From: a virus
DNA length: 50,594 bases
Strand: one strand, 5' to 3'
IMG/VR virus record: IMGVR_UViG_3300030060_001384
Span: 1 to 50,594 of that record
Shown here: positions 1 to 10,400 of the stretch, piece by piece
How positions within the stretch are numbered: position 1 is the stretch's first letter
Layout: each line of letters opens with the position of its first letter
Notes under the pieces: model-generated
What the model saw: the letters and a program-made list of their open reading frames with translations, nothing else
What the model was told of the DNA's origin: nothing
Databases searched by the model: none
Position numbers and translations under genes: made by a program

Positions 1-1
1 C

Positions 2-40
2 GGTTCAGTTGAGTTGACCGTAATGGGAGACCTCGCATAA
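2..40 (+). CDS. tail-fibre paralog, C-terminal end only (partial)
   Basis: Only the last 12 codons of a gene that begins outside the window are present, ending in MGDLA. The same terminal GDLA closes the genes ending at 432, 818 and 49500, so this is the tail of another member of the short tail-fibre family. Its stop codon overlaps the ATG of the next gene (TAATG). The gene starting at 50321, which is cut by the other window end, is the obvious candidate for the missing front half. Confidence 0.6.
   Translation, partial: GSVELTVMGDLA
26..38 (+). repeat. 13-bp fibre-cassette border repeat, copy 1
   Basis: GGAGACCTCGCAT recurs perfectly at 418-430, 804-816 and 49486-49498. Each copy encodes the final G-D-L-A of one fibre-type gene, and its GGAG lies about 9-10 nt before the next start codon, so it also serves as that gene's Shine-Dalgarno sequence. 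Confidence 0.85.
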
Positions 41-432
41 TGGCAAGCACACTCAAAGTAGATACAATCACAGGGGTAACCACGGCTGGGTCTATTGCGA
101 TTACCGGCGAGGGCAACTCGACCACAACGAATTTGCAGCAGGGGTTGTGCAAAGCGTGGGCAGATGCTGAAAATGACGCAACTCGTAATGATTCATTAAA
201 TATTGCAAGTGGAACAGACAACGGAACTGGCGACTACGTATATGCGTTTACTAATGTGATGAACTCTGCCCTGTATATCACTCTTATGTCAGGTTCGTAT
301 GCTAATATTACTCAATTTGATAATGGCGAACAGGCAACAACATCCTATACGGTGCGTGGTTTTTCTAGGGCAGATAGCCTGACAGCCAGTGACCATCCTA
401 ATCATTCAGGTATATTTGGAGACCTCGCATAA
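40..432 (+). CDS. short tail-fibre/receptor-binding cassette protein
   Basis: This 130-aa protein opens with a TLKVDTITG motif and ends in GDLA, as do its paralogs at 432-818, 49102-49500 and 50321-end. The middle is Ser/Thr/Asn/Gly-rich and differs strongly between copies, which suits an exposed fibre or receptor-contact domain. The LK(V/A)DT start motif is one I associate with marine phage tail-fibre proteins; the receptor role is inferred. Start codon and ribosome-binding site lie in the 13-bp border repeat. The gene is part of a tandem array with TAATG overlaps, which implies coupled translation. Confidence 0.65.
   Translation: MASTLKVDTITGVTTAGSIAITGEGNSTTTNLQQGLCKAWADAENDATRNDSLNIASGTDNGTGDYVYAFTNVMNSALYITLMSGSYANITQFDNGEQATTSYTVRGFSRADSLTASDHPNHSGIFGDLA
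418..430 (+). repeat. 13-bp fibre-cassette border repeat, copy 2
   Basis: This is an exact copy of GGAGACCTCGCAT. It ends the gene at 40-432 and supplies the ribosome-binding site for the gene starting at 432. Confidence 0.85.
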
Positions 433-818
433 TGGCTAGTGAACTTAGAGTAAACACCCTGAAGGATGCTAGCGGGAACAACAGCATCGCCACCAGCTTT
501 GTTGCAGGGGGTAGTGCGAAGGCGTGGGTTAACTATAATCAAGCTACGCCAGCTACAGTAGACAGTTTTTCTGTAAGTTCTGTGACAGACAGCACAACAG
601 GACAATATAAAATTAATGTTTCATCTGCTTTTGCAAATACTGGTTACTCTTGTACTGGTTTAGCTAAAGGTGAAGCAGGAACAAGTTTGGGTAGAATATC
701 TGAAGACCACGATAATAGCAGGACAACATCTCAGATGCCAATCATTACATCTCGTATATCAGATGGAGCATACAGAGATTTAGTGAGTTCAGCTACAATT
801 CACGGAGACCTCGCATGA
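432..818 (+). CDS. short tail-fibre/receptor-binding cassette protein
   Basis: This 128-aa paralog has an N-terminal VNTLKDASGNNS motif followed by GGSAKAW, a block also seen in the fragment at 50321 (GSAKAW). It ends in GDLA. The central part is unlike the neighbouring copy, so the family keeps its ends and varies its middle. It sits between two cassette repeats, with its ATG overlapping the upstream stop. Fibre or adhesin function is inferred from position, composition and paralogy. Confidence 0.65.
   Translation: MASELRVNTLKDASGNNSIATSFVAGGSAKAWVNYNQATPATVDSFSVSSVTDSTTGQYKINVSSAFANTGYSCTGLAKGEAGTSLGRISEDHDNSRTTSQMPIITSRISDGAYRDLVSSATIHGDLA
804..816 (+). repeat. 13-bp fibre-cassette border repeat, copy 3
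   Basis: This is an exact copy of GGAGACCTCGCAT at the junction of the genes ending at 818 and starting at 815. The downstream start is ATGAG, so the stop and start codons overlap as ATGA. Confidence 0.85.
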
Positions 819-1909
819 GTAAGGCAGCAGAACTCGCCGCACTGATTGGTTCGCAGTCGGCGTTGTCAGACAGGAATCTTGTTATCAACGGTGCAATGGC
901 AATTAGTCAGAGAGGCACAAGCAGCACTGGTCAGGGTGCATCTGACTTGTTTCTTGTTGACCGCTTTCACCTAAACACAAACGGCAACTCTGCTGGCAGG
1001 TTTACTGTCACACAAGAATCTGATGGCCCAAGCGGCATACCTAATTCTTTAAAGCTGGCTTGCACCACATCCGACACATCCATTGCAGCCAGTGAAAGAT
1101 TTTTCATTGAGCAAAGACTAGAAGGGCAAAACCTTCAACGTATGAAAAAAGGCACCAGCGATGCACAGGCAATTACTGTGTCCTTCTATGTCAAGGGTAA
1201 CGCAGCAGCCACATATGTCGTAGGTATTTACGACGGTGATAACAGTCGTCAGATTGGCGCACAGTTTTCTGTAACGACATCTTGGGCCAGAGTATCTGTT
1301 ACATTTCCCGGTGATACAGGCGGTAGCGCACTAGATGATGACAATGCCGAAAGCCTGTCGCTCCGTTTCTACTTACACGCTGGCTCGACCTACACTGGCG
1401 GGACATTGCAGACAACGTGGGATACTGCTGCAAATAATGAACAAGTAGGCAGTGGGACTACCTCTTTCTTTGACAGCACTGACCGCACATTTTTCCTGAC
1501 AGGAGTGCAGATGGAACTTGGCGAGGTAGCTACGCCGTTTGAGCATCGGTCGTTTGCGGATGAGTTGGCTAAGTGCCAGAGGTATTGCTATGTGTGGGTT
1601 GCAGAAAACAACTATGGCAACTTTGCAAATGGTGGTGCGCTTAATACAAGCCAAGCAAGGGGTACAATGGTTTTGCCGCAAGTAATGAGAACACAGCCAT
1701 CACTAACTCAAAACGGAACATTTCGGGCAGTTTCTCACGGTAGCGGAATTACATCTGGAACAGTGTCTGTAACTATGGTTAGGGGACATACGCACAGTCC
1801 CTTCACCATGACGGCTGGCGATAGCGGTTCTTTAATAGCAGGAAGAGCATGTGAAATGGGTGCAGACAATGATAGCGATGCAGAGCTTGTATTGAGTGCG
1901 GAGTTATAG
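815..1909 (+). CDS. tail fibre protein with carbohydrate-binding-type beta domain
   Basis: This 364-aa protein has the N-terminal block NLVINGAMAISQRG followed by DRFHL, a signature I recognise from many phage tail-fibre and tailspike proteins with beta-sandwich binding domains. A second conserved block near residue 230 (FFLTGVQMELGEVATPFEH) precedes a Tyr/Cys-containing segment (CQRYCYVW) and a variable C-terminus. It is probably a receptor-binding fibre exposed on the virion. It follows the last cassette repeat and is the final and longest member of this fibre cluster. Confidence 0.75.
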   Translation: MSKAAELAALIGSQSALSDRNLVINGAMAISQRGTSSTGQGASDLFLVDRFHLNTNGNSAGRFTVTQESDGPSGIPNSLKLACTTSDTSIAASERFFIEQRLEGQNLQRMKKGTSDAQAITVSFYVKGNAAATYVVGIYDGDNSRQIGAQFSVTTSWARVSVTFPGDTGGSALDDDNAESLSLRFYLHAGSTYTGGTLQTTWDTAANNEQVGSGTTSFFDSTDRTFFLTGVQMELGEVATPFEHRSFADELAKCQRYCYVWVAENNYGNFANGGALNTSQARGTMVLPQVMRTQPSLTQNGTFRAVSHGSGITSGTVSVTMVRGHTHSPFTMTAGDSGSLIAGRACEMGADNDSDAELVLSAEL

Positions 1910-1911
1910 CT

Positions 1912-2094
1912 ATGAGGGATATGATAATTTCTAATGCTCAATACATTCAAGATGAAGGTGAGAACACTGCCATCAAGGCGACAATCGACGGCATAGATTG
2001 GTCAGTGCCAATCTGTGTAGGAAACTCGCACTACGACGAAATAATGAAACAGGTCGCAGCCGGTGACTTAACAATCCTTGACGCCGACGACTGA
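1912..2094 (+). CDS. small acidic protein of unknown function
   Basis: This 60-aa acidic protein contains one Cys and the segment DGIDWSVPICVGN. It lies 2 nt after the main fibre gene. Similar short proteins often follow tail-fibre genes, so a fibre-associated or chaperone role is possible but not shown. A second in-frame ATG at 1921 could be the true start. Its stop codon overlaps the next ATG (TGATG), so it belongs to the late operon. Confidence 0.55.
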   Translation: MRDMIISNAQYIQDEGENTAIKATIDGIDWSVPICVGNSHYDEIMKQVAAGDLTILDADD

Positions 2095-2294
2095 TGAAGC
2101 TGGCGATGGAACCCGTACTCAAAACCCAAATGGAACTCGAAGCGCACGAGAAGGAGTGTGCTATCCGCTATGCTGCTGTCCAAGAGAAGCTCGACGCCCT
2201 CGACAAGCGCATGTGGCGGCTTGAGGCAATGATCATGGGCAGTACGATTTTAGTTGTGGCTATGGTCGTCACAGTATTTATGGGAATGAATTGA
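2094..2294 (+). CDS. coiled-coil protein with C-terminal membrane anchor
   Basis: In this 66-aa protein a charged heptad-like helix (about residues 8-45) is followed by one hydrophobic segment at the C-terminus (about 46-64, rich in Ile, Val and Met). This layout resembles XhlA-type or other membrane-anchored lysis accessory proteins, but no family is certain. It lies between the fibre gene and the internal virion protein genes and overlaps its upstream neighbour by one base. Confidence 0.5.
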   Translation: MKLAMEPVLKTQMELEAHEKECAIRYAAVQEKLDALDKRMWRLEAMIMGSTILVVAMVVTVFMGMN

Positions 2295-2296
2295 CG

Positions 2297-3637
2297 ATGG
2301 CAGAGATTGCAGGTAAAACGGGCGAAGAACTCGAAAAGGGTCTGATCCAAGAGCAAGCTGAAAGAGTTAAATCTGAAACACTCCCTGCTGGCGTAAAGAT
2401 AGAGCCTGAAAAAGTAGAGGTAAAGCCGGGCGAAGAAGTTGCAGTTACTGCGGGACAGATGGGAGCGATTCCCACTGCACAAGCTCGTCCTGATATTCAA
2501 GCTGAACAATTTGCACAGGACGCACCAGAAAAGTTCGAGGCCCCTACTATTCAAGCCGCACAAGTCGGACAGGTAACTCCTGCAACTTCCGCTAGAGGAC
2601 AACTTTCTGAAAAGACAATTATGGAAGCGGCTCAAGGGGAGCTTTCTAATGAGAGTCTCGCACAAGCTGCAACACAAGAGCTTGATCCTCGCGCTACCAC
2701 TAGTTATCAACTTGCAGAATTATTTAAAGGTATAGAAGAGGGAGGCCCCACTCCCGCATGGGCAGCACCAGCCGTGAGGCAGGTTACCGCTGTCATGCAA
2801 CAACGAGGTCTGGGTGCGTCGTCTATGGCAGCAGCCGCAGTGATGCAGGCTATGATGGAGTCGGGCATTCAGGTAGCGGCTCAAGACGCCCAAAAATACG
2901 CAAACATCCAGTTGCAAAACCTGTCCAATCAGCAACAGGCCACACTGCAGAATGCGGCGACATCTGCACAAATGGACATGGCAAATTTAAATGCACGACA
3001 GCAGGCTAACGCTAACAACGCAAAGTCATTTCTTAGCCTCGATTTGCAAAATTTGACTAACGAACAACAAAGTGCTACAATAAGTTACCAAGGTCAGCTA
3101 CAAGCAATGCTGACAGATAAGGCACAAGAAAACGCTGTTCGTCAGTTGAACGCTAAGAGTCAGATTGAGGTAGACACGTTTTTTACGGATTTAGGCGTGC
3201 AGATAGAATCTGCGACCATTAACCGTAAGGCAGCTATTGAACAATATAACGTATCCCAACAGAATGCGTTAGCACAATTTAACACGCAAATGCAGGCGTC
3301 TCGTGAACAATTTAACGCTAGTATGTCTGCACAAATCGCCCAGAGTAACGCACAGTGGCGCAGGGATATTAACACTGCAAACACTGCGTCACAAAACGCC
3401 GTCAATCAGGTGAACGCACAGAACTTGCTCGGTATAAATCAGCAGGCTCTTGCAAATCTGTGGCAAGCTTACCGGGATCAGGCCGCATGGAGTATGCAGA
3501 TTTCTGAAAATAACCTTGCTCGTGCCCACAACGCAGCCATGCAAGCCGCGTCTATTTCTGCAAGCGAATCTATGTACGACGATAAGTTTGAAGATTTTTT
3601 AATTGTAAAGACAATCGACAACATCTTTCTTGACTAG
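2297..3637 (+). CDS. Gln/Asn/Ala-rich internal virion protein candidate
   Basis: This is a protein of about 446 aa. The N-terminal 130 residues are acidic with VEVKPGEE-like stretches. From about residue 150 it is a long helical, Gln/Asn/Ala-rich region with repeated QFNAS/QFNTQ/QYNVS-like units and almost no Cys or Pro. Such composition is typical of phage proteins packed inside the capsid and ejected with the DNA. It heads a run of five virion-type genes ending with the 1557-aa protein. ATG 2297 was chosen over the in-frame TTG at 2291. Function is inferred from composition and position. Confidence 0.6.
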   Translation: MAEIAGKTGEELEKGLIQEQAERVKSETLPAGVKIEPEKVEVKPGEEVAVTAGQMGAIPTAQARPDIQAEQFAQDAPEKFEAPTIQAAQVGQVTPATSARGQLSEKTIMEAAQGELSNESLAQAATQELDPRATTSYQLAELFKGIEEGGPTPAWAAPAVRQVTAVMQQRGLGASSMAAAAVMQAMMESGIQVAAQDAQKYANIQLQNLSNQQQATLQNAATSAQMDMANLNARQQANANNAKSFLSLDLQNLTNEQQSATISYQGQLQAMLTDKAQENAVRQLNAKSQIEVDTFFTDLGVQIESATINRKAAIEQYNVSQQNALAQFNTQMQASREQFNASMSAQIAQSNAQWRRDINTANTASQNAVNQVNAQNLLGINQQALANLWQAYRDQAAWSMQISENNLARAHNAAMQAASISASESMYDDKFEDFLIVKTIDNIFLD

Positions 3638-3647
3638 GTAAACTAAT

Positions 3648-4130
3648 ATGCTCTCAACAATACTTGCCGCAGCCGCTGGTCCCATGATTGGTAGAGGCAT
3701 AGAAATGGCCGCTCCAGCAGTATCCGAATATTTTGGTGGTGAAGACACTTTACTCGGCGACTTCTTCGGTGGATTCGCGGCGAAGTCGAGTGGTGCGCCT
3801 AGTTTTGCACAGGAGATTGGCTCGGCGGTAGCAGGGGCACTGACTCCTAGCAAATCTGTCGGCTTTGCCGACTTGCCTTCTGTTGATGTTGCTGCCCCGC
3901 GCACGATGGCTGCAGTGCGTATGCAAGCCGCAGGTCAGGCAGCGCAGATTCCTCTAGGATCAGGAAATACAGTTCCTAATTATCTTCAGCGCAGTAATGT
4001 CCGTAACACTTTGGCTCGTGTCCAAACCATCCCCTTACCTAGAGTAACTACCCTTGCTGCCAAGCCCAACATTCCGCTAGGCTCCGCGACAGTTAAGTCA
4101 CGGGTAAGAAGAAAGACAGCAAAATCATGA
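3648..4130 (+). CDS. structural protein candidate, Ala/Gly/Pro-rich
   Basis: This 160-aa protein has a hydrophobic N-terminus (AAAAGPMIGRGIEMAAPA), a Gly-rich FGGFAAKSSG block and a very basic C-terminus (VKSRVRRKTAKS). I do not recognise a family. The hydrophobic start and basic end would fit a small virion component interacting with membrane or DNA during ejection. It is co-directional with the large internal proteins and overlaps the next gene by 4 nt (ATGA). Confidence 0.5.
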   Translation: MLSTILAAAAGPMIGRGIEMAAPAVSEYFGGEDTLLGDFFGGFAAKSSGAPSFAQEIGSAVAGALTPSKSVGFADLPSVDVAAPRTMAAVRMQAAGQAAQIPLGSGNTVPNYLQRSNVRNTLARVQTIPLPRVTTLAAKPNIPLGSATVKSRVRRKTAKS

Positions 4131-4657
4131 TGGACAAGATTACACCCCTTTCTGCTCCTCCCGGTCATTCTCTCACAGGAGTTCCCGGAAAATGGCCGTG
4201 GGAACGTCCTCCAGAGTTTTCAAATCCAGACGACGTTATCGACAACATCATAGAAAAATTTGAAAACGGCGGCGGAAAAGACGACCTTGCCAAGATGATG
4301 TTGGCGGGAGTCACTGTGGAAGAACTTGTAAATCAGATTTCTTTCAAGGGGTTTATGAACGGCAAATTTTCTCCAGATGTTGCCGAGCTAATCAAGCCTG
4401 CAATGGCTATATACCTGATGGGTCTTGCTGATGATGCAGGATTTGAACCGCAGCTATTCGTTAATGATCCGGAACAATCGGCAGATCAGATTTCTGACGA
4501 AGCGTTTTTCAACATTATGAAACAGCGTAATCCGCAGTTACACGCAGATATGATAGAAGAGATGAACAGAAGTAAACGTATGCCGTCTGATTCGCCAAGA
4601 ACTCCGCAGCAACAACAGCCTGAACCGTCGTTCATGCAGATGACAGGGGAGATGTAA
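4127..4657 (+). CDS. hypothetical late structural protein
   Basis: This is a 176-aa, mostly acidic and helical protein with a Pro-rich N-terminus (LSAPPGHSLTGVPGKWPW) and a Gln/Pro-rich C-terminus (PRTPQQQQPEPSF). No enzyme motif is visible. Its place between two internal virion protein candidates and its tight coupling (start overlaps the preceding stop) suggest a minor virion or assembly protein. Its family is unknown to me. Confidence 0.5.
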   Translation: MMDKITPLSAPPGHSLTGVPGKWPWERPPEFSNPDDVIDNIIEKFENGGGKDDLAKMMLAGVTVEELVNQISFKGFMNGKFSPDVAELIKPAMAIYLMGLADDAGFEPQLFVNDPEQSADQISDEAFFNIMKQRNPQLHADMIEEMNRSKRMPSDSPRTPQQQQPEPSFMQMTGEM

Positions 4658-4658
4658 A

Positions 4659-7463
4659 ATGCCAGCACCACTAGCACTGATAGCTGCATACGCTTACTCT
4701 GCGAAAAAGAAGGGCGACAGACAACGCGCTGCTGCGACTGCAAAAGCTGAAGCAGATGCGGCTGCAAAAGAAGCTGAGAACATGCGGGGCACGTTGTTTC
4801 AGTTGCCCAACAATGGCGGATTTATGACAGTCGAAGATGGCGACAGCGTAGGTCTTGGTCGCGCACAAATGATGGGGGCAGTGCCTATGAAGTATGGCCC
4901 CATGAAAAATCTGTCTATGGAATTCAAGGGCCGCACAGATTACTACGAGGACAAAAACGGCAAGACTGGACCTCTTAGTGAATGGAGTCTTGAAGATCAG
5001 TTGACGGCTGGTCTCGTTAAACTGGGGCAAACAGATATACACGGCATTGTTCACTATGACCCCCAACATATAGTGGATGCTCGTAGGGGCAATACAGACA
5101 TAACATCTTCGTCTAAGAGAATGGTTGAGGCGTTGCACCCCCTTCTTCCTAACAAAGTGTATACGGGTGCGCCTGAAACTGTGATCGGCGCTCTCAATCA
5201 GGCCGGTATCAGCCTTACAGATGACAGACTGCTCGGCAATAGCTGGATTGAGACAACTGACAAAAACGGCACGAAAATTACAAATTTTAAAGAATACGAT
5301 TTTGGCACGGCTCCATCGACGGAAGCGAAAACAGACATTCGCTACCATCTACTCGATGGCAGTAAAGTTATGTCTTCCGAGATAGGTGATGAACGGGTTA
5401 TCAAAGACGCAGAAATTGACTTCTATGAATACGGTAAATACGGCGATGACGGTAAGTTCAATCCGACAAGTCGAGGCAGTCCATCAGGAACTCGCGATGC
5501 CAAGACGAGCATGGAAGAAGCATTAAAGGCTTCTGGATCGACCTACATGTACAAAGTTTCAGACGACATAATTATCGTCACGGACAACAAGGCATCGAAT
5601 CAAGAACGAGTAACATCCTTTGCTAATCAACTGGCGGCTGCAGAAGCAAAAGAATCCGGAAGTATTGCAAAGTTTAAAGCGGCCTACGACTCCGGTAACG
5701 TAGGTGCCGTGTCAGCAGTGAATGGCATATATCGAGACCTTCTTGCTGAATATGACTCCTTTGAAGTTGGACCCAACGGGCAAATGCTTAGAAGATACGA
5801 CATGTCGATGTCCTTCAAACACATGCTAGAAAGAAACTACGGCGACGTAATTCAGATCATTCCGGGATTGCTTGCTAAAGCAGAAGCACTAGACAATGAT
5901 CGACGTGAAAATAAAAGAATTGAACTTGATCAACAGGCCAATACCGAAACCACTAGCGCAAAGACTATCATTGTTACTGGAAATCCGCCTGCAGAGGAAG
6001 CTGCCGGTAATCCAGAAGTTCCAGAAGAGGTAGAGATTCCTATCACTGTAACGTGGCCGAGTAGGTTTAACACGCTTGTAAATGATTCGCTTATACCTCT
6101 CATTGCATCACGTCAAGTTAATCCTGTGGATGTGACAGGTCAACCTATCTCGCCTGAAGACGCAGCTACGGCAATCGTAGGACAGTACGTCATGTACGAA
6201 AAAAGTGTGCTTGACACATTTGAGCGCGATGAACGCGGCAACAAAATACCGCTAGATGATCAGCCTATCCTTGATGCGTTCGAAAAACTTCGCACACGAG
6301 TTATCCCCGGAACCAACACCAATCTTCTTGACCACCTGATTTTTTCGATAGCTGACCCTACTAAAAGTAAGGTCGATCAGCTTGATCAAAGCGGCCAAGA
6401 GGTTGCAGAAATTATCGCACTGGCAACTGACGGTGATATGCAATTAGCTACCCAGATCATTGCTCCTCTCCTCGTATCAGGAAAGGGTGCAAAGATTGCC
6501 ATGAACAACAAGTTTGGGTTCGGTCAAAGTCAAGCAAAAGCTCTAGATTTTCGCCGTGATCAAGCTGCAGTAAATGCAGCCTCTCGTCGAGGCATCAGCG
6601 TGGTTAACGCTGCTCTTAGCACGTACTATGGACCTGATGGTGAGTTGCTCGACAGCACAGCAGTTGCAAACCTGTATCTTGGATTCGAAGGAGTACAATA
6701 CTGGGCAGGTAAGGCTGCTGATCTAGTAGGAATAGATTTTACGGATTCAGACGCAGTTCTAGAGCAAGGCCGAAAGTATATCACACAGGCTCGTATAAAC
6801 CTAAAAAGATCAGGCAACTTAGAAGAAAGTCAAGATGCGCTGAATGCGATGGAAAAGGACCTTCAGGACATTGCAAAGCGAGGGGCAACCAACGCTAAGT
6901 ACGCACAACGAGAGTTCTTTACACTGGTGCTTGCATATGAGGTTGCCGCAGCAATTCAGGGTGGCACTGGTGGCCGTACGATTTCTGACCAAGACGTTGC
7001 GCTTATCTTCCGTGGCCTTCGTCAGAGGTTCACGGACGCACCTCAAGCACAGGTTGCAGCACTCCAAGGCGTCAAGGCCATGCTGACCCGTTTTGAACAT
7101 CGTTCGGGTATGCTCATGGCAGATGCCAAGTCACAGGCGGCGTATCTTACCGCTGAGAATCTGTTATTCGCTGCAGGGTTTGATACGAATCCGTACTACA
7201 CGACCGACTACGTTGTAGACGAATTTGGACCGCAAGCAGGCTCTGGCAAAAAGAAGCCCCCTGCTGATCCATTCTTCGGCATGAAAGAAGATGATTATAA
7301 CGCGGGTCTGCTTGATCGAATCAACAAGCAAAACCTGACAGGCGGTAATTACAGCACTCTTGATGAAGCTAAACTAGCCCAGCCTAAATTCTTCGAGAGC
7401 CAGAAACGAGCGTATGACGCACAGCTACAGAATCAGCAGAAAAAACAAGGATCGCAAACCTGA
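4659..7463 (+). CDS. large internal virion protein (934 aa)
   Basis: A 934-aa protein starts with a short hydrophobic stretch followed by an Ala/Lys/Glu-rich helical region (residues 15-45). The rest is a mixed acidic sequence with long helical segments and a Gln-rich C-terminus (LQNQQKKQGSQT). No catalytic motif is evident. In podoviruses, genes of this size encoded next to each other usually make the internal core/ejection complex (compare T7 gp15 and gp16). That assignment rests on size and position only. The stop overlaps the next ATG (TGATG). Confidence 0.6.
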   Translation: MPAPLALIAAYAYSAKKKGDRQRAAATAKAEADAAAKEAENMRGTLFQLPNNGGFMTVEDGDSVGLGRAQMMGAVPMKYGPMKNLSMEFKGRTDYYEDKNGKTGPLSEWSLEDQLTAGLVKLGQTDIHGIVHYDPQHIVDARRGNTDITSSSKRMVEALHPLLPNKVYTGAPETVIGALNQAGISLTDDRLLGNSWIETTDKNGTKITNFKEYDFGTAPSTEAKTDIRYHLLDGSKVMSSEIGDERVIKDAEIDFYEYGKYGDDGKFNPTSRGSPSGTRDAKTSMEEALKASGSTYMYKVSDDIIIVTDNKASNQERVTSFANQLAAAEAKESGSIAKFKAAYDSGNVGAVSAVNGIYRDLLAEYDSFEVGPNGQMLRRYDMSMSFKHMLERNYGDVIQIIPGLLAKAEALDNDRRENKRIELDQQANTETTSAKTIIVTGNPPAEEAAGNPEVPEEVEIPITVTWPSRFNTLVNDSLIPLIASRQVNPVDVTGQPISPEDAATAIVGQYVMYEKSVLDTFERDERGNKIPLDDQPILDAFEKLRTRVIPGTNTNLLDHLIFSIADPTKSKVDQLDQSGQEVAEIIALATDGDMQLATQIIAPLLVSGKGAKIAMNNKFGFGQSQAKALDFRRDQAAVNAASRRGISVVNAALSTYYGPDGELLDSTAVANLYLGFEGVQYWAGKAADLVGIDFTDSDAVLEQGRKYITQARINLKRSGNLEESQDALNAMEKDLQDIAKRGATNAKYAQREFFTLVLAYEVAAAIQGGTGGRTISDQDVALIFRGLRQRFTDAPQAQVAALQGVKAMLTRFEHRSGMLMADAKSQAAYLTAENLLFAAGFDTNPYYTTDYVVDEFGPQAGSGKKKPPADPFFGMKEDDYNAGLLDRINKQNLTGGNYSTLDEAKLAQPKFFESQKRAYDAQLQNQQKKQGSQT

Positions 7464-10400
7464 TGGCATACGTTCGTGACACTAAATCACTAACAACTAA
7501 AATCGACGAAGTTCCGACTCCATCTAACACAGGGTTTGGTCCTCCCACGACAAGAGACTCTGCGTTCATGGCCCCGATGGGCATGACACCGGAACAGGAG
7601 AAATTGCTTTCGACTCCTACCGATGTGGCGCTGGAGAAGACCGAGGAAGTCACTACGGCTCCTCTAGAGTTGCCTGTGGTTGGTAAGATACCCGGTGGCA
7701 TGGGTATGGCTACCAATCGTCTACTGGAAATTCCGTGGCAAAAGACAAAACCCGGCATTTCTATTTCGTCTGTGATTCCGCTCGATGATGAAGATTATCG
7801 TGTCAATACATTTATGACACTTGACGAGTACGAGAACGCCGAGGGAGAGACTATATCTCTGGAGGGCTACGATTATGCAAGGCGCTTATCCACTGCTGAC
7901 AAGTTTGGCGCAACTAAATTTGTAAAATACGACAAGGAAACTGGAGAACGAATCGTACAGGCTGTTCCATGGGAAAAAATTGTAATACAACAAACAAAAG
8001 TTCCCGAAAAAATTGGTGGAAGCGATCTTCTTGGCGGAGATAAATTTCAAATTTACACCGAAGGTATGACGTTAAAGGAATATGAACGTCTTGTCTTTGC
8101 CAACAGAGCGTTCAGCACATTAATTACTCCCGATCCCGATTTGGGAAGGACCATACACGCACAGTATCTGAATGAAATGTTGACCGCTGCAGGTATTGAC
8201 GATAGAGGTCGTGCGCTTATTATCTTCGATCAGCTTGAAAATCCAAGTAACGACGAAATGACTCGTCTTGTCACAGGAGCGATGGACGTATTAGGTCGAT
8301 CTGTAATCGAAACCGCTCTGTACGCCACAGGTGAAACAGCAGGTTTTGTAGGCATGTTAATTGACAAAAAGATGGACGGCACCATTGCCGACTATCAAAC
8401 TCGTCAAGCCGTAGCAGATTCGTGGTGGAAACCTTTAGCATACGACGTGCAAGACTATTTTAAGAAGCAGGGTGTAACGATGAACCTTGCAACGGCAGAA
8501 GAATTAGCCCGAACTCAAACAGGATTTATCCCGTTTCTTACGCAGTTTGGTCTGGAAGTTGCAGCCCCCTCTAGAACAGCACTTGCCAAAAGGGGAATGA
8601 CTGCAGAAAAAGACTTAGAAAGATTCTTCGTATTTTTTCGACAGCAGCGCAGAGAAAATCCCGAAATTACCGTGGACGATGCTGTCAAGGGATTTGCAGA
8701 ACAACAGGCAGGAAATAGCTTTCTAAGATTTGTACCTCTTTCTAGTGATAAACGCCGTATCGCTGGCTATGAAAGTCGTTTAGTCACGGCTTTTCAACTG
8801 CAGGAAACTCTCATGGAACCCGCCGAACGCGTAGCCGTAAGGGGGGCAACAAGTCGTTTAGCTGCCTTGATAGCTCAACAAGATCATTTGCGTGAAAGAA
8901 TCGCTGATCCTAAAGTAGAACAGCCTTTTAAACTTAAAAAGGAACTTGAAACCGTCAATCAAAGAATCAATGCGGCGGAATACGAACTTCGCAAAGTTGA
9001 AAGGCAGAGCAGCATTCCAAAATATGTCACGGACATGAAGATACAAGATAATTACATCATCGTGGGAGGTGCCACCGTAGGTCACTTCTTCGATGAAAAC
9101 GAGATGGACCGCGACTTTGGCACGATCATAGGTCTTGGTGCTGGCATCGCTGTGTCCGTAACAAAGGGCAAGGTACCCGCCGCTCTGGACTTTGTTTTAG
9201 GGCAGATGAACAAGTTTAACCCTATTACAAGCTCTAGAGAAGCGGCGCAGCTACGGTTCTTTGTGCGGGAAATGCAGCGTTCCTCTCCTGAACTTCAGGA
9301 GATCGTTAACCTTCAGGGGCAAAGAATCGCAGAGTATCAGGATCGTCTAGTAGCTGCGGGTGTTCCTGTTGAAGTTTTGCAAACCACACTGCCCGTAATT
9401 ACTAACATTGTAACGCTGCGTCACTTTGAAGACGTTATTAAACAGCGCGTGGACACGAAGGGCATCATCAGCAGCGAACAAACCCAAAATATTCAGAAGC
9501 TGGCTAGTCTTAATCAACAGCTTAACGCCCAACTAAATCGTGTGCTTGCTGATTTCGAGGTATCGAACGAAGTCGAAAAAGAATTTTTTGACATGATTGA
9601 TTACTTCCGCAAGGAAACAGCCGAGACACGGGACAGACTATCAGCAACTATAACCACATACAATAAAGAAGGTATTGGTCACTACCTGAATCCTGCGATT
9701 GGAAGCAAGGCTACCATCACACAGGAGGGTTCTCCCGTAGGCGTTCCGGGATCAGAGGAGTTTATGACTTTTGATCAGGCATCAGAAAGTCTTCACAATC
9801 AACTTCTGATTGACAACAACGCACTTCCCGAAGATGATTTTCTATCTGTTCTACAGGAGGGAAGGGATGTTGTAAATCAAGGCTTGCAAGCCGCCTCTAA
9901 TGGAATGCTTGCACGTGTCGGAAACGCAAAAGCCGCTAAGAGACAGATTAACACAGAGGGTAGCATCGACATCGAGGTTGACGCCACACCGGGGGGCATG
10001 ATGTCCATGCACCTAGAGTTTGAATATTCTGCATCTAGAACTTTTGCAAGCAGACGATTCTCTCATATGGACAGCAATAACGTCGAATATGCTGTCTTGG
10101 GTAGTAAAGTTAGCGGCACTCCTGTCGTTGACATGAAAGATGTTTTTGACGAAGCCTTCGCCTTAGAAGTTCCGGGAGTTGGAAGACTTTCGAGAATTAA
10201 CAAAGACGATCTAAGCGCGGGTGAACTAGCAACTTTAGACAAGACGATAGAGGAGTTGACCAATCCTTTCTTTGAAACTATGGCTGCTGAAAAAGGTATA
10301 GACAAGGCAACTCTGTTAAAAGACCTCAAAGCATCTGCAGAAGCGGCCAACTACTCTTTTGGCAGTGGACGAAACACACAAGCTATTGTTGCGAAGTATC

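Noticed and set aside
4671-5348. 225-codon minus-strand frame inside the 934-aa virion gene
   Set aside because: Cys/Arg/Phe-rich shadow of the plus-strand gene, without start signal or neighbours in the same direction.
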